Assembly: GCA_902761645.1 (NCBI GenBank)
Contig: CACWLF010000001.1
Span: 56,975-120,974, forward strand
Reading direction: 5' to 3'
DNA: 64,000 nucleotides
Origin: an uncultured Aeromonadales bacterium
Lineage (GTDB): Bacteria > Pseudomonadota > Gammaproteobacteria > Enterobacterales > Succinivibrionaceae
Part shown: positions 27,551 to 35,767 of the stretch, one piece after another
Numbering within the stretch: the first letter of the stretch is position 1
Layout of the letters: each line of letters begins with the position of its first letter
Made by a program: the position numbers and the translations under genes
Notes under the pieces: generated by a model
The model's database searches: none
What the model was told of the DNA's origin: nothing
The model's input: only the letters and a program-made list of their open reading frames with translations

Positions 27551-30500
27551 ATGCGCGAGGAAAAAACTCAAATAATACAATTTGATAATGTTGATTCGAG
27601 CGTTCAGGCATTCGAAGTGGGTGATTACAGGACTGCTTTAGAAGTTTTTCGCCCTAAAGCGTTAAAGGGTGATGCAAAATCCCAGTACTATTTGGGATTA
27701 ATGTATGCCGGTGGCAAAGGTGTAATAAAAAGTATCAGTCAGGCACGAGAATGGATTAAGAAAGCAGCTGATCAGGGGTATGGACAAGCAATTTTAGAAT
27801 ATGACCGTTTAAAGGAATCTTCTTCTACAGTAACTTGGAAAACTAAAAAGAACCAACAGAATTTAGAGAATGACTTAAAGGAAGATTTAAATGGTGTTCA
27901 GACAAAAAAAATCAAACTTGGAGATGATTCTTTTGTAGAAAAGGTCCAGATAGAGAAAAAACCGTTTTTATGGAGTCTTGATTTAGCCTATCTTTATGAG
28001 AAGAAAACCTGTGAAAAAACTCCTCAAAGTAAAGAAAACTTGGAGAAAAAAGTTGTATGGGTTTCTTCCAAAAATTCATTGAACAGTAAATTTAGTTCAT
28101 TAAAAAAATTAGCCGAATCCGGTGATATTATTGCTCAGTACCATGTTGGAATGATGTACATTTATGCTGATGATATTGAGCGTGATTTATCGGTTGGTGT
28201 TAAATGGTTAGAACGTGCTGCCAGCAATAATTACACCTTAGCCGTGGTCAATTTGGCAAATCTGTATTTTTGGGGATATGGTGTAGAAAAATCTGATATT
28301 TTAGGTTTTGAATATCTCAAGAAAGGCGCAGAATTAGGAAATACTGATGCTCAGTTTATGTTGTCTCAGAAGTTGCTGGATAAAGAAAGCAGGTACTATG
28401 ACTGTGATGAAGGACTTCGTTGGATCAAGGTGGCTGCTGGTCAAGGTCATTTAAATTCTCTTAAGGCTTTGGGGGATATATTCAATAAAGGTTTATACAA
28501 CACTGTTCAAAATCCTAATAAGGCCAAATATTACTATGAGGAGGCTGTCAAAGGTGGTTACGATCCTGCACGCTATAAATTGGCATGTTTGCTGCTTGAT
28601 GAACAGCCACCTAAGTATGCACAAAGTATAGATTTGTTGAAAAAGGCCGCAGATAATTTATATCATCCTGCTCTGTATAAACTAGGAGAACTCTATGAAA
28701 ATGGTTATGGTATTCCACAAAGTAACAGTTTAGCGACAGAGTATTATACAAGAGCCGCGGAAAACGGCAGTTTAAAAGCTCAGGTATTCTTAGCTCATAT
28801 GTATGAGCAGGGAAAAATCATTACAAATGATGCCAATAAATCTGCTTATCAATGGTACCGCAAAGCTGCAGAAAATGGTTCTGATGAAGCTCAGTATAAA
28901 CTGGGTTATTTTATTGAAAATCATTTGATTGATTTGGATTCGCTAGATAATCTTTTGGCTACTAGAAACAAAGAGGTTATTTGGACAAAAGGAAAGCGAC
29001 AGTCTTCAAATTCTGAAAAGCATGATCAGGAAGCATTTTATTGGTATTACAAAGGTGCTGAACAGGGTAATATTGATTGTGAGTATGCTGTTGCTCATAT
29101 GTATGAACAGGGAATAGGTGTAAAACAGGACCTGGTTGCTTCTTTTAACTGGTATAACAAAGCAGCTGAGCACGGCAACCCAACCGCTCAATATAATCTG
29201 GCTCGCAGCTATGAAACTGGATGCGGTGTTAAGCAGGATGAACAAAAGGCACTATATTGGTATCGACAAGCGGCTGAAAGATCAGATCCTCGAGCATTAT
29301 ACGCTCTTGGAGGGATGTATGAGCAAGGTACAGGAGTAAAGCAAGATTATAAAATTGCTTTGACTTACTATACTAAAGCAGCAAATCTTGGAAATTTAGA
29401 TGCTGTATTTAAGTTAGGACAGTTATATGCTTCAAGTTATCTTGTTGCACACAATATGCAAAAAGCTGTTGAATTCTATAAACGTGCTGCTGATGATGGG
29501 CATTTAGAAGCAAAACGATTGTTGGTAAAAACGTACATGAGCGGGGAAGATATTGAACCGGATTATCATAAGGCAATGCAGCTTCTTCAGGATTTAGTTA
29601 AGATCAAGGATCCTACTTCATATTATTTGTTGGGAAAAATATATTATGATGGATTGGGAATTGCTCCTGATCAACTAAAGGCAATAGAATTATATCGATA
29701 TGGCGCAGAAGCAGGTGATCCTGAGGCTCAATACGCGTTAGGTAAGGCTTATGAGAGCGGTCGTGGCGTTTCTAGAAATATTTATGAGGCATGTGTTTGG
29801 TACAATAAAGCCGCTGAAAAAAATCATGTGGGAAGTATGTATCAGCTCGGCTATTTGTATCGCCGGGGAATAGGCGTTAACCAGGACTTCTTCAAGGCTG
29901 TTGATTACTATCAGAAAGCAGCAATGTTCGGTTGTCATGACGCATATTTGGAACTGGGACATATGTATGAATCTGGGCAGGGTGTAGAGCGCGATTATGC
30001 ACAAGCGTTAAATTGTTATAAACACGTTGCAATTGAAGGTAATGCTGAGGCTCAGAATTGTATAGGTTATTTGTATTTGAATATGGTGAATTCTCCATCA
30101 TCATTAAAAAATGCATTTAACTGGTTTAGTAAGTCGGCCTCTTTGTTTAATGCAAAAGGCTGTACGGAATTAGGCACGATGTATAGAGATGGTATAGGTT
30201 GTACTCAGAGTTATGAGCAGGCTATAAAATTGTACAGGCAGGCTGTTGAACAGGATTACCCTGATGCCATGTATTGTCTGGCTAAAATGTATGAGGAAGG
30301 TATTGGTGTTAAAGTTGATTATACTGAAGCTTTTACCTACTATGATTTGGCTGCGAAACATAAGCATTTTGCCTCGATGGTTAAGGTTGGTTTAATGTGC
30401 CTTAAGGGTATTGGCTGTAGCAAAAATATTGCTCAGAGTGTACTGATGTTTAGTCTGGCTTCGGAAGCGGGAAATCCGGATGCACAATATGAATTGGCAA

Positions 30501-30730
30501 AACTGTACGCAGTTGGCAACGGAGTTCCTCAGGATAATCAGCAAGCTTACATATGGAGTTCTTTAGCGCTTGCATGTGGAAAAGGAGACAGCGAGATTGC
30601 AAAGTTTAGAGATGAGATTTCCAAAAATTTGACAACTACGCAGTTGAACGATGCTCAATGTGAAACGTCGTTATATTTTGAAAATTATCAGAATAAAAGA
30701 GAACACATCATTCCAACAACCTTCTATTAA
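27551..30730 (+). CDS. Large Sel1-repeat (TPR-like) protein
   Basis: A 1059-residue solenoid protein. I count about 23 Sel1-like repeats of roughly 36 residues with the pattern AxYxLGxMYExGxGVxxDxxxAxxWYxKAAExG. One repeat lies at about residues 34-75, then a charged, lower-complexity gap (about 80-185), then near-continuous repeats to about residue 1020. No signal peptide, membrane segment or catalytic domain is visible, so it is probably a cytoplasmic scaffold, although Sel1 proteins of other bacteria include secreted ones. It lies between rsmJ and rsmD. The frame is intact despite the repetition, which suggests selection. Confidence 0.9.
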   Translation: MREEKTQIIQFDNVDSSVQAFEVGDYRTALEVFRPKALKGDAKSQYYLGLMYAGGKGVIKSISQAREWIKKAADQGYGQAILEYDRLKESSSTVTWKTKKNQQNLENDLKEDLNGVQTKKIKLGDDSFVEKVQIEKKPFLWSLDLAYLYEKKTCEKTPQSKENLEKKVVWVSSKNSLNSKFSSLKKLAESGDIIAQYHVGMMYIYADDIERDLSVGVKWLERAASNNYTLAVVNLANLYFWGYGVEKSDILGFEYLKKGAELGNTDAQFMLSQKLLDKESRYYDCDEGLRWIKVAAGQGHLNSLKALGDIFNKGLYNTVQNPNKAKYYYEEAVKGGYDPARYKLACLLLDEQPPKYAQSIDLLKKAADNLYHPALYKLGELYENGYGIPQSNSLATEYYTRAAENGSLKAQVFLAHMYEQGKIITNDANKSAYQWYRKAAENGSDEAQYKLGYFIENHLIDLDSLDNLLATRNKEVIWTKGKRQSSNSEKHDQEAFYWYYKGAEQGNIDCEYAVAHMYEQGIGVKQDLVASFNWYNKAAEHGNPTAQYNLARSYETGCGVKQDEQKALYWYRQAAERSDPRALYALGGMYEQGTGVKQDYKIALTYYTKAANLGNLDAVFKLGQLYASSYLVAHNMQKAVEFYKRAADDGHLEAKRLLVKTYMSGEDIEPDYHKAMQLLQDLVKIKDPTSYYLLGKIYYDGLGIAPDQLKAIELYRYGAEAGDPEAQYALGKAYESGRGVSRNIYEACVWYNKAAEKNHVGSMYQLGYLYRRGIGVNQDFFKAVDYYQKAAMFGCHDAYLELGHMYESGQGVERDYAQALNCYKHVAIEGNAEAQNCIGYLYLNMVNSPSSLKNAFNWFSKSASLFNAKGCTELGTMYRDGIGCTQSYEQAIKLYRQAVEQDYPDAMYCLAKMYEEGIGVKVDYTEAFTYYDLAAKHKHFASMVKVGLMCLKGIGCSKNIAQSVLMFSLASEAGNPDAQYELAKLYAVGNGVPQDNQQAYIWSSLALACGKGDSEIAKFRDEISKNLTTTQLNDAQCETSLYFENYQNKREHIIPTTFY

Positions 30731-30734
30731 TAAA

Positions 30735-31286
30735 ATGGGAAATATTAGAATTATTAGTGGTCAATACCGTGGGCGTAAACTCAAAGTCCATGATGCAGAA
30801 GGTTTGCGTCCAACCACGGATCGTGTTAAAGAAACACTGTTTAACTGGCTGCAGTTTGATATTGCCGGATCTCGGTGTTTGGATTTATTTTCCGGCTCTG
30901 GATCTTTATCTTTTGAATCGTTATCTAGATATGCGAAGTTTGTTACATTGGTGGAGTTGAACGTTCAGTCAGCCAAACTAATCAGGGAGAATTTAGATTT
31001 ATTAAAAATATCTAATGCAGAACTTGTGGTTGGAGATGCCTTAAAGTTTGTTCAGCGTGTAAATCAGGATGAACCATACAATATTGTTTTTTTGGATCCC
31101 CCTTTTAGAAAGGGTTTCCTTTCGCAAATCTGCAGTTTATTGAATAAAAATGCCTTTTTATGCAATAATGCGCTGATTTATGTTGAGCAAGAGATTGAAA
31201 ATACTGCAGAAATGCCAAGCAATTGGACTTTGTTGAAGTCTAAAACGGCCGGACAAGTATCATATAGTTTGTATAGAAATAATTAA
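30735..31286 (+). CDS. rsmD: 16S rRNA m2G966 methyltransferase
   Basis: SAM-dependent methylation of 16S rRNA G966. Motifs: GNIRIISGQYRGRKL at the N-terminus, LRPTTDRVKETLFNWL, the SAM loop CLDLFSGSGSLSFESLSR and the catalytic NIVFLDPPFRKG. The frame opens at 30651 inside the Sel1 gene, but the ATG at 30735, 4 bp after that gene ends, starts the conserved region and gives 183 residues. rsmD upstream of ftsY is the standard gammaproteobacterial order. Confidence 0.93.
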   Translation: MGNIRIISGQYRGRKLKVHDAEGLRPTTDRVKETLFNWLQFDIAGSRCLDLFSGSGSLSFESLSRYAKFVTLVELNVQSAKLIRENLDLLKISNAELVVGDALKFVQRVNQDEPYNIVFLDPPFRKGFLSQICSLLNKNAFLCNNALIYVEQEIENTAEMPSNWTLLKSKTAGQVSYSLYRNN

Positions 31287-31302
31287 ATTGTGGATTAAAA
31301 AT

Positions 31303-32538
31303 ATGGGATTATTTTCTTGGGGAAAAAAGAATAAGAAAGATGAGTTGAATGCTCAAAAAGATATTTCAACCAAAGCTGAAGAACAAAGAGTGGTGAATGC
31401 GGAGCATGATGTTAAACTTTCAGATGAAACAAAAGCAGTTTCTAAAATAATTAATGAAGAAATCGAAAAGGAAGAAGTTTCGTTAAATGCATTGAAATCT
31501 GAAGATATTGCTGATGAAGAGCGTATGGAGAAATCTTCAGACCTCAACTCAGCGGAAGATTTTAATGAGCATAATCAGCTCAGACCAAGTGAGATAAGAA
31601 AACAAGAGGAAATCAGAAAAGGTGTTTTTTCCCGTTTATTGCAAGGATTAAAGAGGACAAAACAGAATATTGGCTATGGTTTCGTCGCGTTATTCAAAGG
31701 TAAAAAAATTGACGATGATTTGTTTGAGGAATTAGAAACAAATTTATTGATGGCTGATTTAGGTATCGAGACTACGCAGAATATAATAAAAAAAGTTACC
31801 GAACAGGCAAAATTGAGACAGCTCCATGATGCGGAAGCTCTTTACGATATTTTAAAAAGCGTAATGTTTGAAACACTGAAGGAATCTCAGGCTCCGCTGG
31901 TAATTGCTGATAAAAAACCTTTTGTGGTACTGATGGTCGGTGTTAATGGTGTTGGTAAAACTACGACAATCGGAAAACTTGCCAAAAAATATCAAAATGA
32001 CGGTAAATCGGTAATGCTGGCCGCAGGTGATACCTTTAGAGCAGCTGCCGTTGAACAATTGCAAGTTTGGGGACATAGAAACAATATTCCTGTTGTAGCT
32101 CAGCAAACAGGTTCTGACTCTGCATCGGTAATTTATGATGCATATTGTTCCGCTAAAGCTAAAAAGATTGATGTATTGTTGGTAGATACCGCCGGAAGAT
32201 TACAGAATAAATCAAATCTGATGGAAGAATTGCGTAAAATTGTACGAGTTATTAAAAAGGTTGCTCCTGATGCTCCTCATGAAGTAATGCTGGTGCTGGA
32301 TTCGGGAACCGGTCAAAATGCAATTAGTCAGGCAAAGTTGTTTAATGAAACAGTTCCTTTGACAGGAATAACATTAACAAAACTGGATGGAACTGCCAAA
32401 GGCGGTGTTATTTTTGCGATAGCTAATCAATTTAAGATTCCGGTTAGATATATAGGTGTTGGTGAGGGTATAGAAGATCTTCGTACTTTTGATGCCAAGG
32501 ATTTTATTGAAGCATTATTTGATAAAGAACAAGAATAA
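31303..32538 (+). CDS. ftsY: Signal recognition particle receptor FtsY
   Basis: SRP receptor GTPase that docks nascent membrane proteins at the inner membrane. The acidic/charged N-terminal A domain (residues 1-100) precedes the NG domain: GVNGVGKTTTIGKLAKK (P-loop), DTFRAAAVEQL, DTAGRL and LTKLDGTAKGG. The start at 31303 (MGLFSWGKKN) matches the family amphipathic N-terminus; a TTG at 31288 is less likely. The length is 411 residues. The A domain is shorter than in E. coli (497 in total), which is common. Confidence 0.96.
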   Translation: MGLFSWGKKNKKDELNAQKDISTKAEEQRVVNAEHDVKLSDETKAVSKIINEEIEKEEVSLNALKSEDIADEERMEKSSDLNSAEDFNEHNQLRPSEIRKQEEIRKGVFSRLLQGLKRTKQNIGYGFVALFKGKKIDDDLFEELETNLLMADLGIETTQNIIKKVTEQAKLRQLHDAEALYDILKSVMFETLKESQAPLVIADKKPFVVLMVGVNGVGKTTTIGKLAKKYQNDGKSVMLAAGDTFRAAAVEQLQVWGHRNNIPVVAQQTGSDSASVIYDAYCSAKAKKIDVLLVDTAGRLQNKSNLMEELRKIVRVIKKVAPDAPHEVMLVLDSGTGQNAISQAKLFNETVPLTGITLTKLDGTAKGGVIFAIANQFKIPVRYIGVGEGIEDLRTFDAKDFIEALFDKEQE

Positions 32539-32550
32539 GAATAAGTTCAA

Positions 32551-33213
32551 ATGATAAAGTTTGAAGATGTATCTAAAAGCTATTTGGGTGGATTTCAAGC
32601 TATCCAAAAGGTTTCATTTCGTGTAAATCAAGGTGAAATGGTTTACCTTAGAGGACATTCGGGTGCGGGGAAAAGTTCCCTATTAAAGTTGATTGCGGCA
32701 ATAGAGAGACCTACTTTAGGCAGAATATATTTTAATAACCAGAATATAACCAATATTTCAAGAAATGATATTCCTTATTTACGACGCCAAATCGGAATGA
32801 TTTTTCAGGATTATCAACTTATAAACCGAAAGACGATTTATGAAAATATTGCATTGCCATTGCAAATCGAAAATTATAATGAATTGAATATAGAAAAAAG
32901 AGTCATGGCAGCTTTGGATCTCGTTGGTTTATTGGATAAGCGTCAGTGTTTCCCTCCAATGCTGTCGGGCGGTGAACAGCAAAGAGTCGGAATTGCTCGA
33001 GCAATTGTTCATTCTCCAAAGTTATTGTTGGCAGATGAACCAACAGGAAACTTAGATAGGCAGCGTGCCTTCGATATATTAAAACTGTTTTCTACTTTGA
33101 ATATGCAGGGAGTTACAATTATTTTGGCAACTCATGATAATGAGTTATTAACATGGAAACATTGCCGTCAGTTGGTATTGGATCATGGCAGGCTTGTTGG
33201 TGATATACCCTGA
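32551..33213 (+). CDS. ftsE: Cell division ATP-binding protein FtsE
   Basis: ABC ATPase of the FtsEX complex that couples septal-ring constriction to periplasmic murein hydrolase activation. Walker A is GHSGAGKSS at residues 35-43. The signature is LSGGEQQRVGIAR, Walker B LLLADEPTGNLD, and the H-loop ILATHD. The length is 220 residues, as in E. coli (222). It is 12 bp after ftsY and 9 bp before ftsX. Confidence 0.96.
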   Translation: MIKFEDVSKSYLGGFQAIQKVSFRVNQGEMVYLRGHSGAGKSSLLKLIAAIERPTLGRIYFNNQNITNISRNDIPYLRRQIGMIFQDYQLINRKTIYENIALPLQIENYNELNIEKRVMAALDLVGLLDKRQCFPPMLSGGEQQRVGIARAIVHSPKLLLADEPTGNLDRQRAFDILKLFSTLNMQGVTIILATHDNELLTWKHCRQLVLDHGRLVGDIP

Positions 33214-33222
33214 GAAAATTGT

Positions 33223-34161
33223 ATGTCTGATAATAAAAAATTAGTTACTAGAGATAATTTAATATCAACGCACTGGAAAATATTGCGTAGTTCTTTTTTC
33301 ACGTTAATTAGTAATCCTATACGTACTGTGGTTACTGTCGTGCTTATTGCTGTAAGTTTGGCGGTTCCCATGACTTTTTATGTTTTTTATAACAATGCTG
33401 TTTCCATTACCAACAGTCTTAATGATAACAGTCAGATTTCTCTTTATTTGAAAGAGGATACCACACAACAGCAAATAGACGATCTTATAAATAAAATTAA
33501 AAGTAATTCCAATGTGAAGTCTGTGGCCTTTATTTCAAAAGAACAAGGTTTGGTTGAGTTTTCTAAAATGTCGGGCTTTGTTGAACCATTGGAATTTCTT
33601 AATAAAAATCCTTTACCTGATGTTATAGAGATAATGCCTTCAGAGGATATATCGAATACTAAGGTTGTAGCAGAGAATATGTTGAATGAATTTTTAACAT
33701 ATCCGGAGGTTGCACAGGGAAAGTTTGATTTTGTCTGGTTGCAAAAATTGGAAGCTATAGCTAAATTCTTGAGAAACATCGCGTTAAGTGTAGGAGTTAT
33801 GCTGTCTTTGGGTGTTATATTGACGGTTTCGAATACAATCAGAATTAATCTGCTGGCTCACAGAGATGAAATTGAAATTATGAAAATCTTTGGTGCTACA
33901 GATACATTTGTTGCTCGACCATATTTGTATATGGGATTTTGGTTTGGTTTGATAGGCGGTTTCCTTGCATGGTGGCTTAATACATTTTTTATAATTTGCA
34001 TTATTTCCATTATAGATAATATTGCTAACATTTATGGCAGTTCCTACACTATGATTCAATTATCGTTCAGTGAATCATTTATATCAGTTATGATTAGTAT
34101 ATTGTTAAGCATTATTGCTACAAAACTCTCATTAAATCGCATTCTCAAAGAAACAAGTTAG
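33223..34161 (+). CDS. ftsX: Cell division membrane protein FtsX
   Basis: Membrane partner of FtsE. A cytoplasmic N-terminus is followed by a first hydrophobic segment (about 38-58), a periplasmic loop of about 110 residues (SQISLYLKEDTTQQQIDDL onward) that should bind the hydrolase activator, then three C-terminal membrane segments. The IEIMKIFGATDTFVARPY signature typical of FtsX lies between segments 2 and 3. The length is 312 residues. In most gammaproteobacteria rpoH follows directly; here five genes intervene. Confidence 0.94.
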   Translation: MSDNKKLVTRDNLISTHWKILRSSFFTLISNPIRTVVTVVLIAVSLAVPMTFYVFYNNAVSITNSLNDNSQISLYLKEDTTQQQIDDLINKIKSNSNVKSVAFISKEQGLVEFSKMSGFVEPLEFLNKNPLPDVIEIMPSEDISNTKVVAENMLNEFLTYPEVAQGKFDFVWLQKLEAIAKFLRNIALSVGVMLSLGVILTVSNTIRINLLAHRDEIEIMKIFGATDTFVARPYLYMGFWFGLIGGFLAWWLNTFFIICIISIIDNIANIYGSSYTMIQLSFSESFISVMISILLSIIATKLSLNRILKETS

Positions 34162-34218
34162 ACGATTGAATTTATGTGTGATAGCATGGATTAGATATAC
34201 TAAAAAAGGCGAAACAGG

Positions 34219-34743
34219 ATGCTTACTATTCAGCAAATGAAGGATTTGTACAATGAAATAGCTCCGAGATTAACAAATTATCTTGTTGCTAATGGAGAAT
34301 CGTATGAATCAGCAAAGGATTTAGTTCAGGATACGTTTATTAAATTATGGAGTAAGCGAGAGCAGTTTTCTTTAGACGACAACATTTCTGCGATGTCTTT
34401 TACCATTGCCAAAAATCTGCGCATTGATAAATTTCGTAGAGATAAATTTATGGTTGAACAAGAGGAATTTGATGTTGTTGTTGATCAAAGTACTTTAATT
34501 AATCCTACAGAAGAGGAAGAATATTTGGAGTACATTCGTAACTGTTTAAAAAAGGCTCTGGATGAGTTACCTGAAGAATTGCGAGAATGTTATACATTGT
34601 TTAACATAGGTGAAATGAGTATTAAAGAAATAGCCAAACAGTTATCTATATCAGAATCATTAGTAAAAGTAAGAATTCACAGAGCAAAGGAAAAATTAGC
34701 CGATTCCTTAAGTTATCTTAAAAATCTAGTTAGCGAAGATTAA
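34219..34743 (+). CDS. ECF-type RNA polymerase sigma factor
   Basis: A 174-residue group 4 sigma factor. Region 2 (about residues 12-80) includes YESAKDLVQDTFIKLW and a -10 recognition helix ending LRIDKFRR. Region 4 (about 115-170) has LPEELRECYTLFNIGEMSIK and the helix-turn-helix IAKQLSISESLVKVRIHRAK. Region 3 is absent, as usual for this group. No anti-sigma gene lies next to it. It begins 57 bp after ftsX and is followed 8 bp later by the adaptor gene, so it probably transcribes this export operon; that role is inferred from position only. Confidence 0.88.
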   Translation: MLTIQQMKDLYNEIAPRLTNYLVANGESYESAKDLVQDTFIKLWSKREQFSLDDNISAMSFTIAKNLRIDKFRRDKFMVEQEEFDVVVDQSTLINPTEEEEYLEYIRNCLKKALDELPEELRECYTLFNIGEMSIKEIAKQLSISESLVKVRIHRAKEKLADSLSYLKNLVSED

Positions 34744-34751
34744 GAATTGTT

Positions 34752-35756
34752 ATGCCAGAAGAGTATAAAAGAAAAGTTGGATTTAAATCAAACAAAGATT
34801 CACAGATTACGAGTGTAAAAGCTCCATATACTGTTTTATTTCTTTTATGTATAACATTAATTGTATTGATCTTCTTTGTTTGGGCCTTTAAGGGAAGAGT
34901 GTCAGAAACTGTTGAAGGAACAGGAATTACGGTTAGTGAGGAAGGAACTGTAATGCCTATTATTTCTATGGGTGATGGTGTTCTTGCAAATCTCAATATA
35001 AAAATTGGTTCCAAAATTCGAGTTGGTCAGGTATTAGGTCAGTTGTATAATCCAACTCTTCCAAATAAGATTGATCTTTTAGATAAAGAGTATTTATCTA
35101 TAAAGGAGATGCAGCAAAATATTGAAACTTTGAAAAATGTTGATGGCACATTATCAGAAACAGTTCAAAATGAGATAAAGGCGCTCAGCCAAAAACTTCT
35201 GCAAAAAAAAGAAAAATTTGAATTTGATAGGAAAGAATTTGGTGAAAAATACTGGATTCATTCATCATATGAAGGAGAGGTTGTTGAACTGTTAAAAAAT
35301 GTTGGAGAATATGTAAAGATTGGCGATAAGATTGCAATAGTTTCTCCTACAAAAAATTATAGGTTATATATTGTTGCCTATATCCCTTTTGAGTACGCTC
35401 AACGTGTAAAAAACGGCATGAAAGCGTATTTTTCTCCTAGTTCAGTATCTTCAAATAAATACGGGTTTATAAAATGCATAGTTCGCTCTACTAATAATTT
35501 GCCAATTAGCCCTGAAGCAATTGAATCCGAACTAATGAATAAATCATTGCAGAATATGATTATAGGAACCAATAGTGTTGTAAGAGTTGAACTGGAGATG
35601 GTTCCTGATAAAGACAGTAAAAATGGATATGGTTGGACATCAAGGCAAGGTTTTAATCAGGCTATATCAAGAGGTATGGTTGGTACTGTGGTGATAGACA
35701 CTAGTTATAAATCACCTCTATCGTTGGTTATTTCTGCAATTGATTCATTGTTTTAA
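34752..35756 (+). CDS. HlyD-like membrane fusion/secretion protein, NHLM-type
   Basis: Periplasmic adaptor subunit of an ABC export system. One membrane segment (about residues 26-46, FLLCITLIVLIFF) follows a short cytoplasmic tail. A biotinyl-lipoyl half-domain (GDGVLANLNIKIGSKIRVGQ) and a short coiled coil (about 95-160) come next, then the second lipoyl half (YEGEVVELLKNVGEYVKIGD) and a beta-barrel domain. At 334 residues it is short for HlyD (usually 400 or more), so it may not reach an outer-membrane channel. The layout resembles the secretion protein of NHLM bacteriocin systems. It is tightly packed between the sigma and peptidase-exporter genes. Confidence 0.8.
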   Translation: MPEEYKRKVGFKSNKDSQITSVKAPYTVLFLLCITLIVLIFFVWAFKGRVSETVEGTGITVSEEGTVMPIISMGDGVLANLNIKIGSKIRVGQVLGQLYNPTLPNKIDLLDKEYLSIKEMQQNIETLKNVDGTLSETVQNEIKALSQKLLQKKEKFEFDRKEFGEKYWIHSSYEGEVVELLKNVGEYVKIGDKIAIVSPTKNYRLYIVAYIPFEYAQRVKNGMKAYFSPSSVSSNKYGFIKCIVRSTNNLPISPEAIESELMNKSLQNMIIGTNSVVRVELEMVPDKDSKNGYGWTSRQGFNQAISRGMVGTVVIDTSYKSPLSLVISAIDSLF

Positions 35757-35767
35757 GAGCAATTACC

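Noticed and set aside
27551-30730. Repetitive DNA suggestive of a CRISPR or tandem-repeat array
   Set aside because: The repetition is at protein level (Sel1 repeats, about 36 residues) within a single intact frame; the DNA repeats are diverged and there are no spacers.
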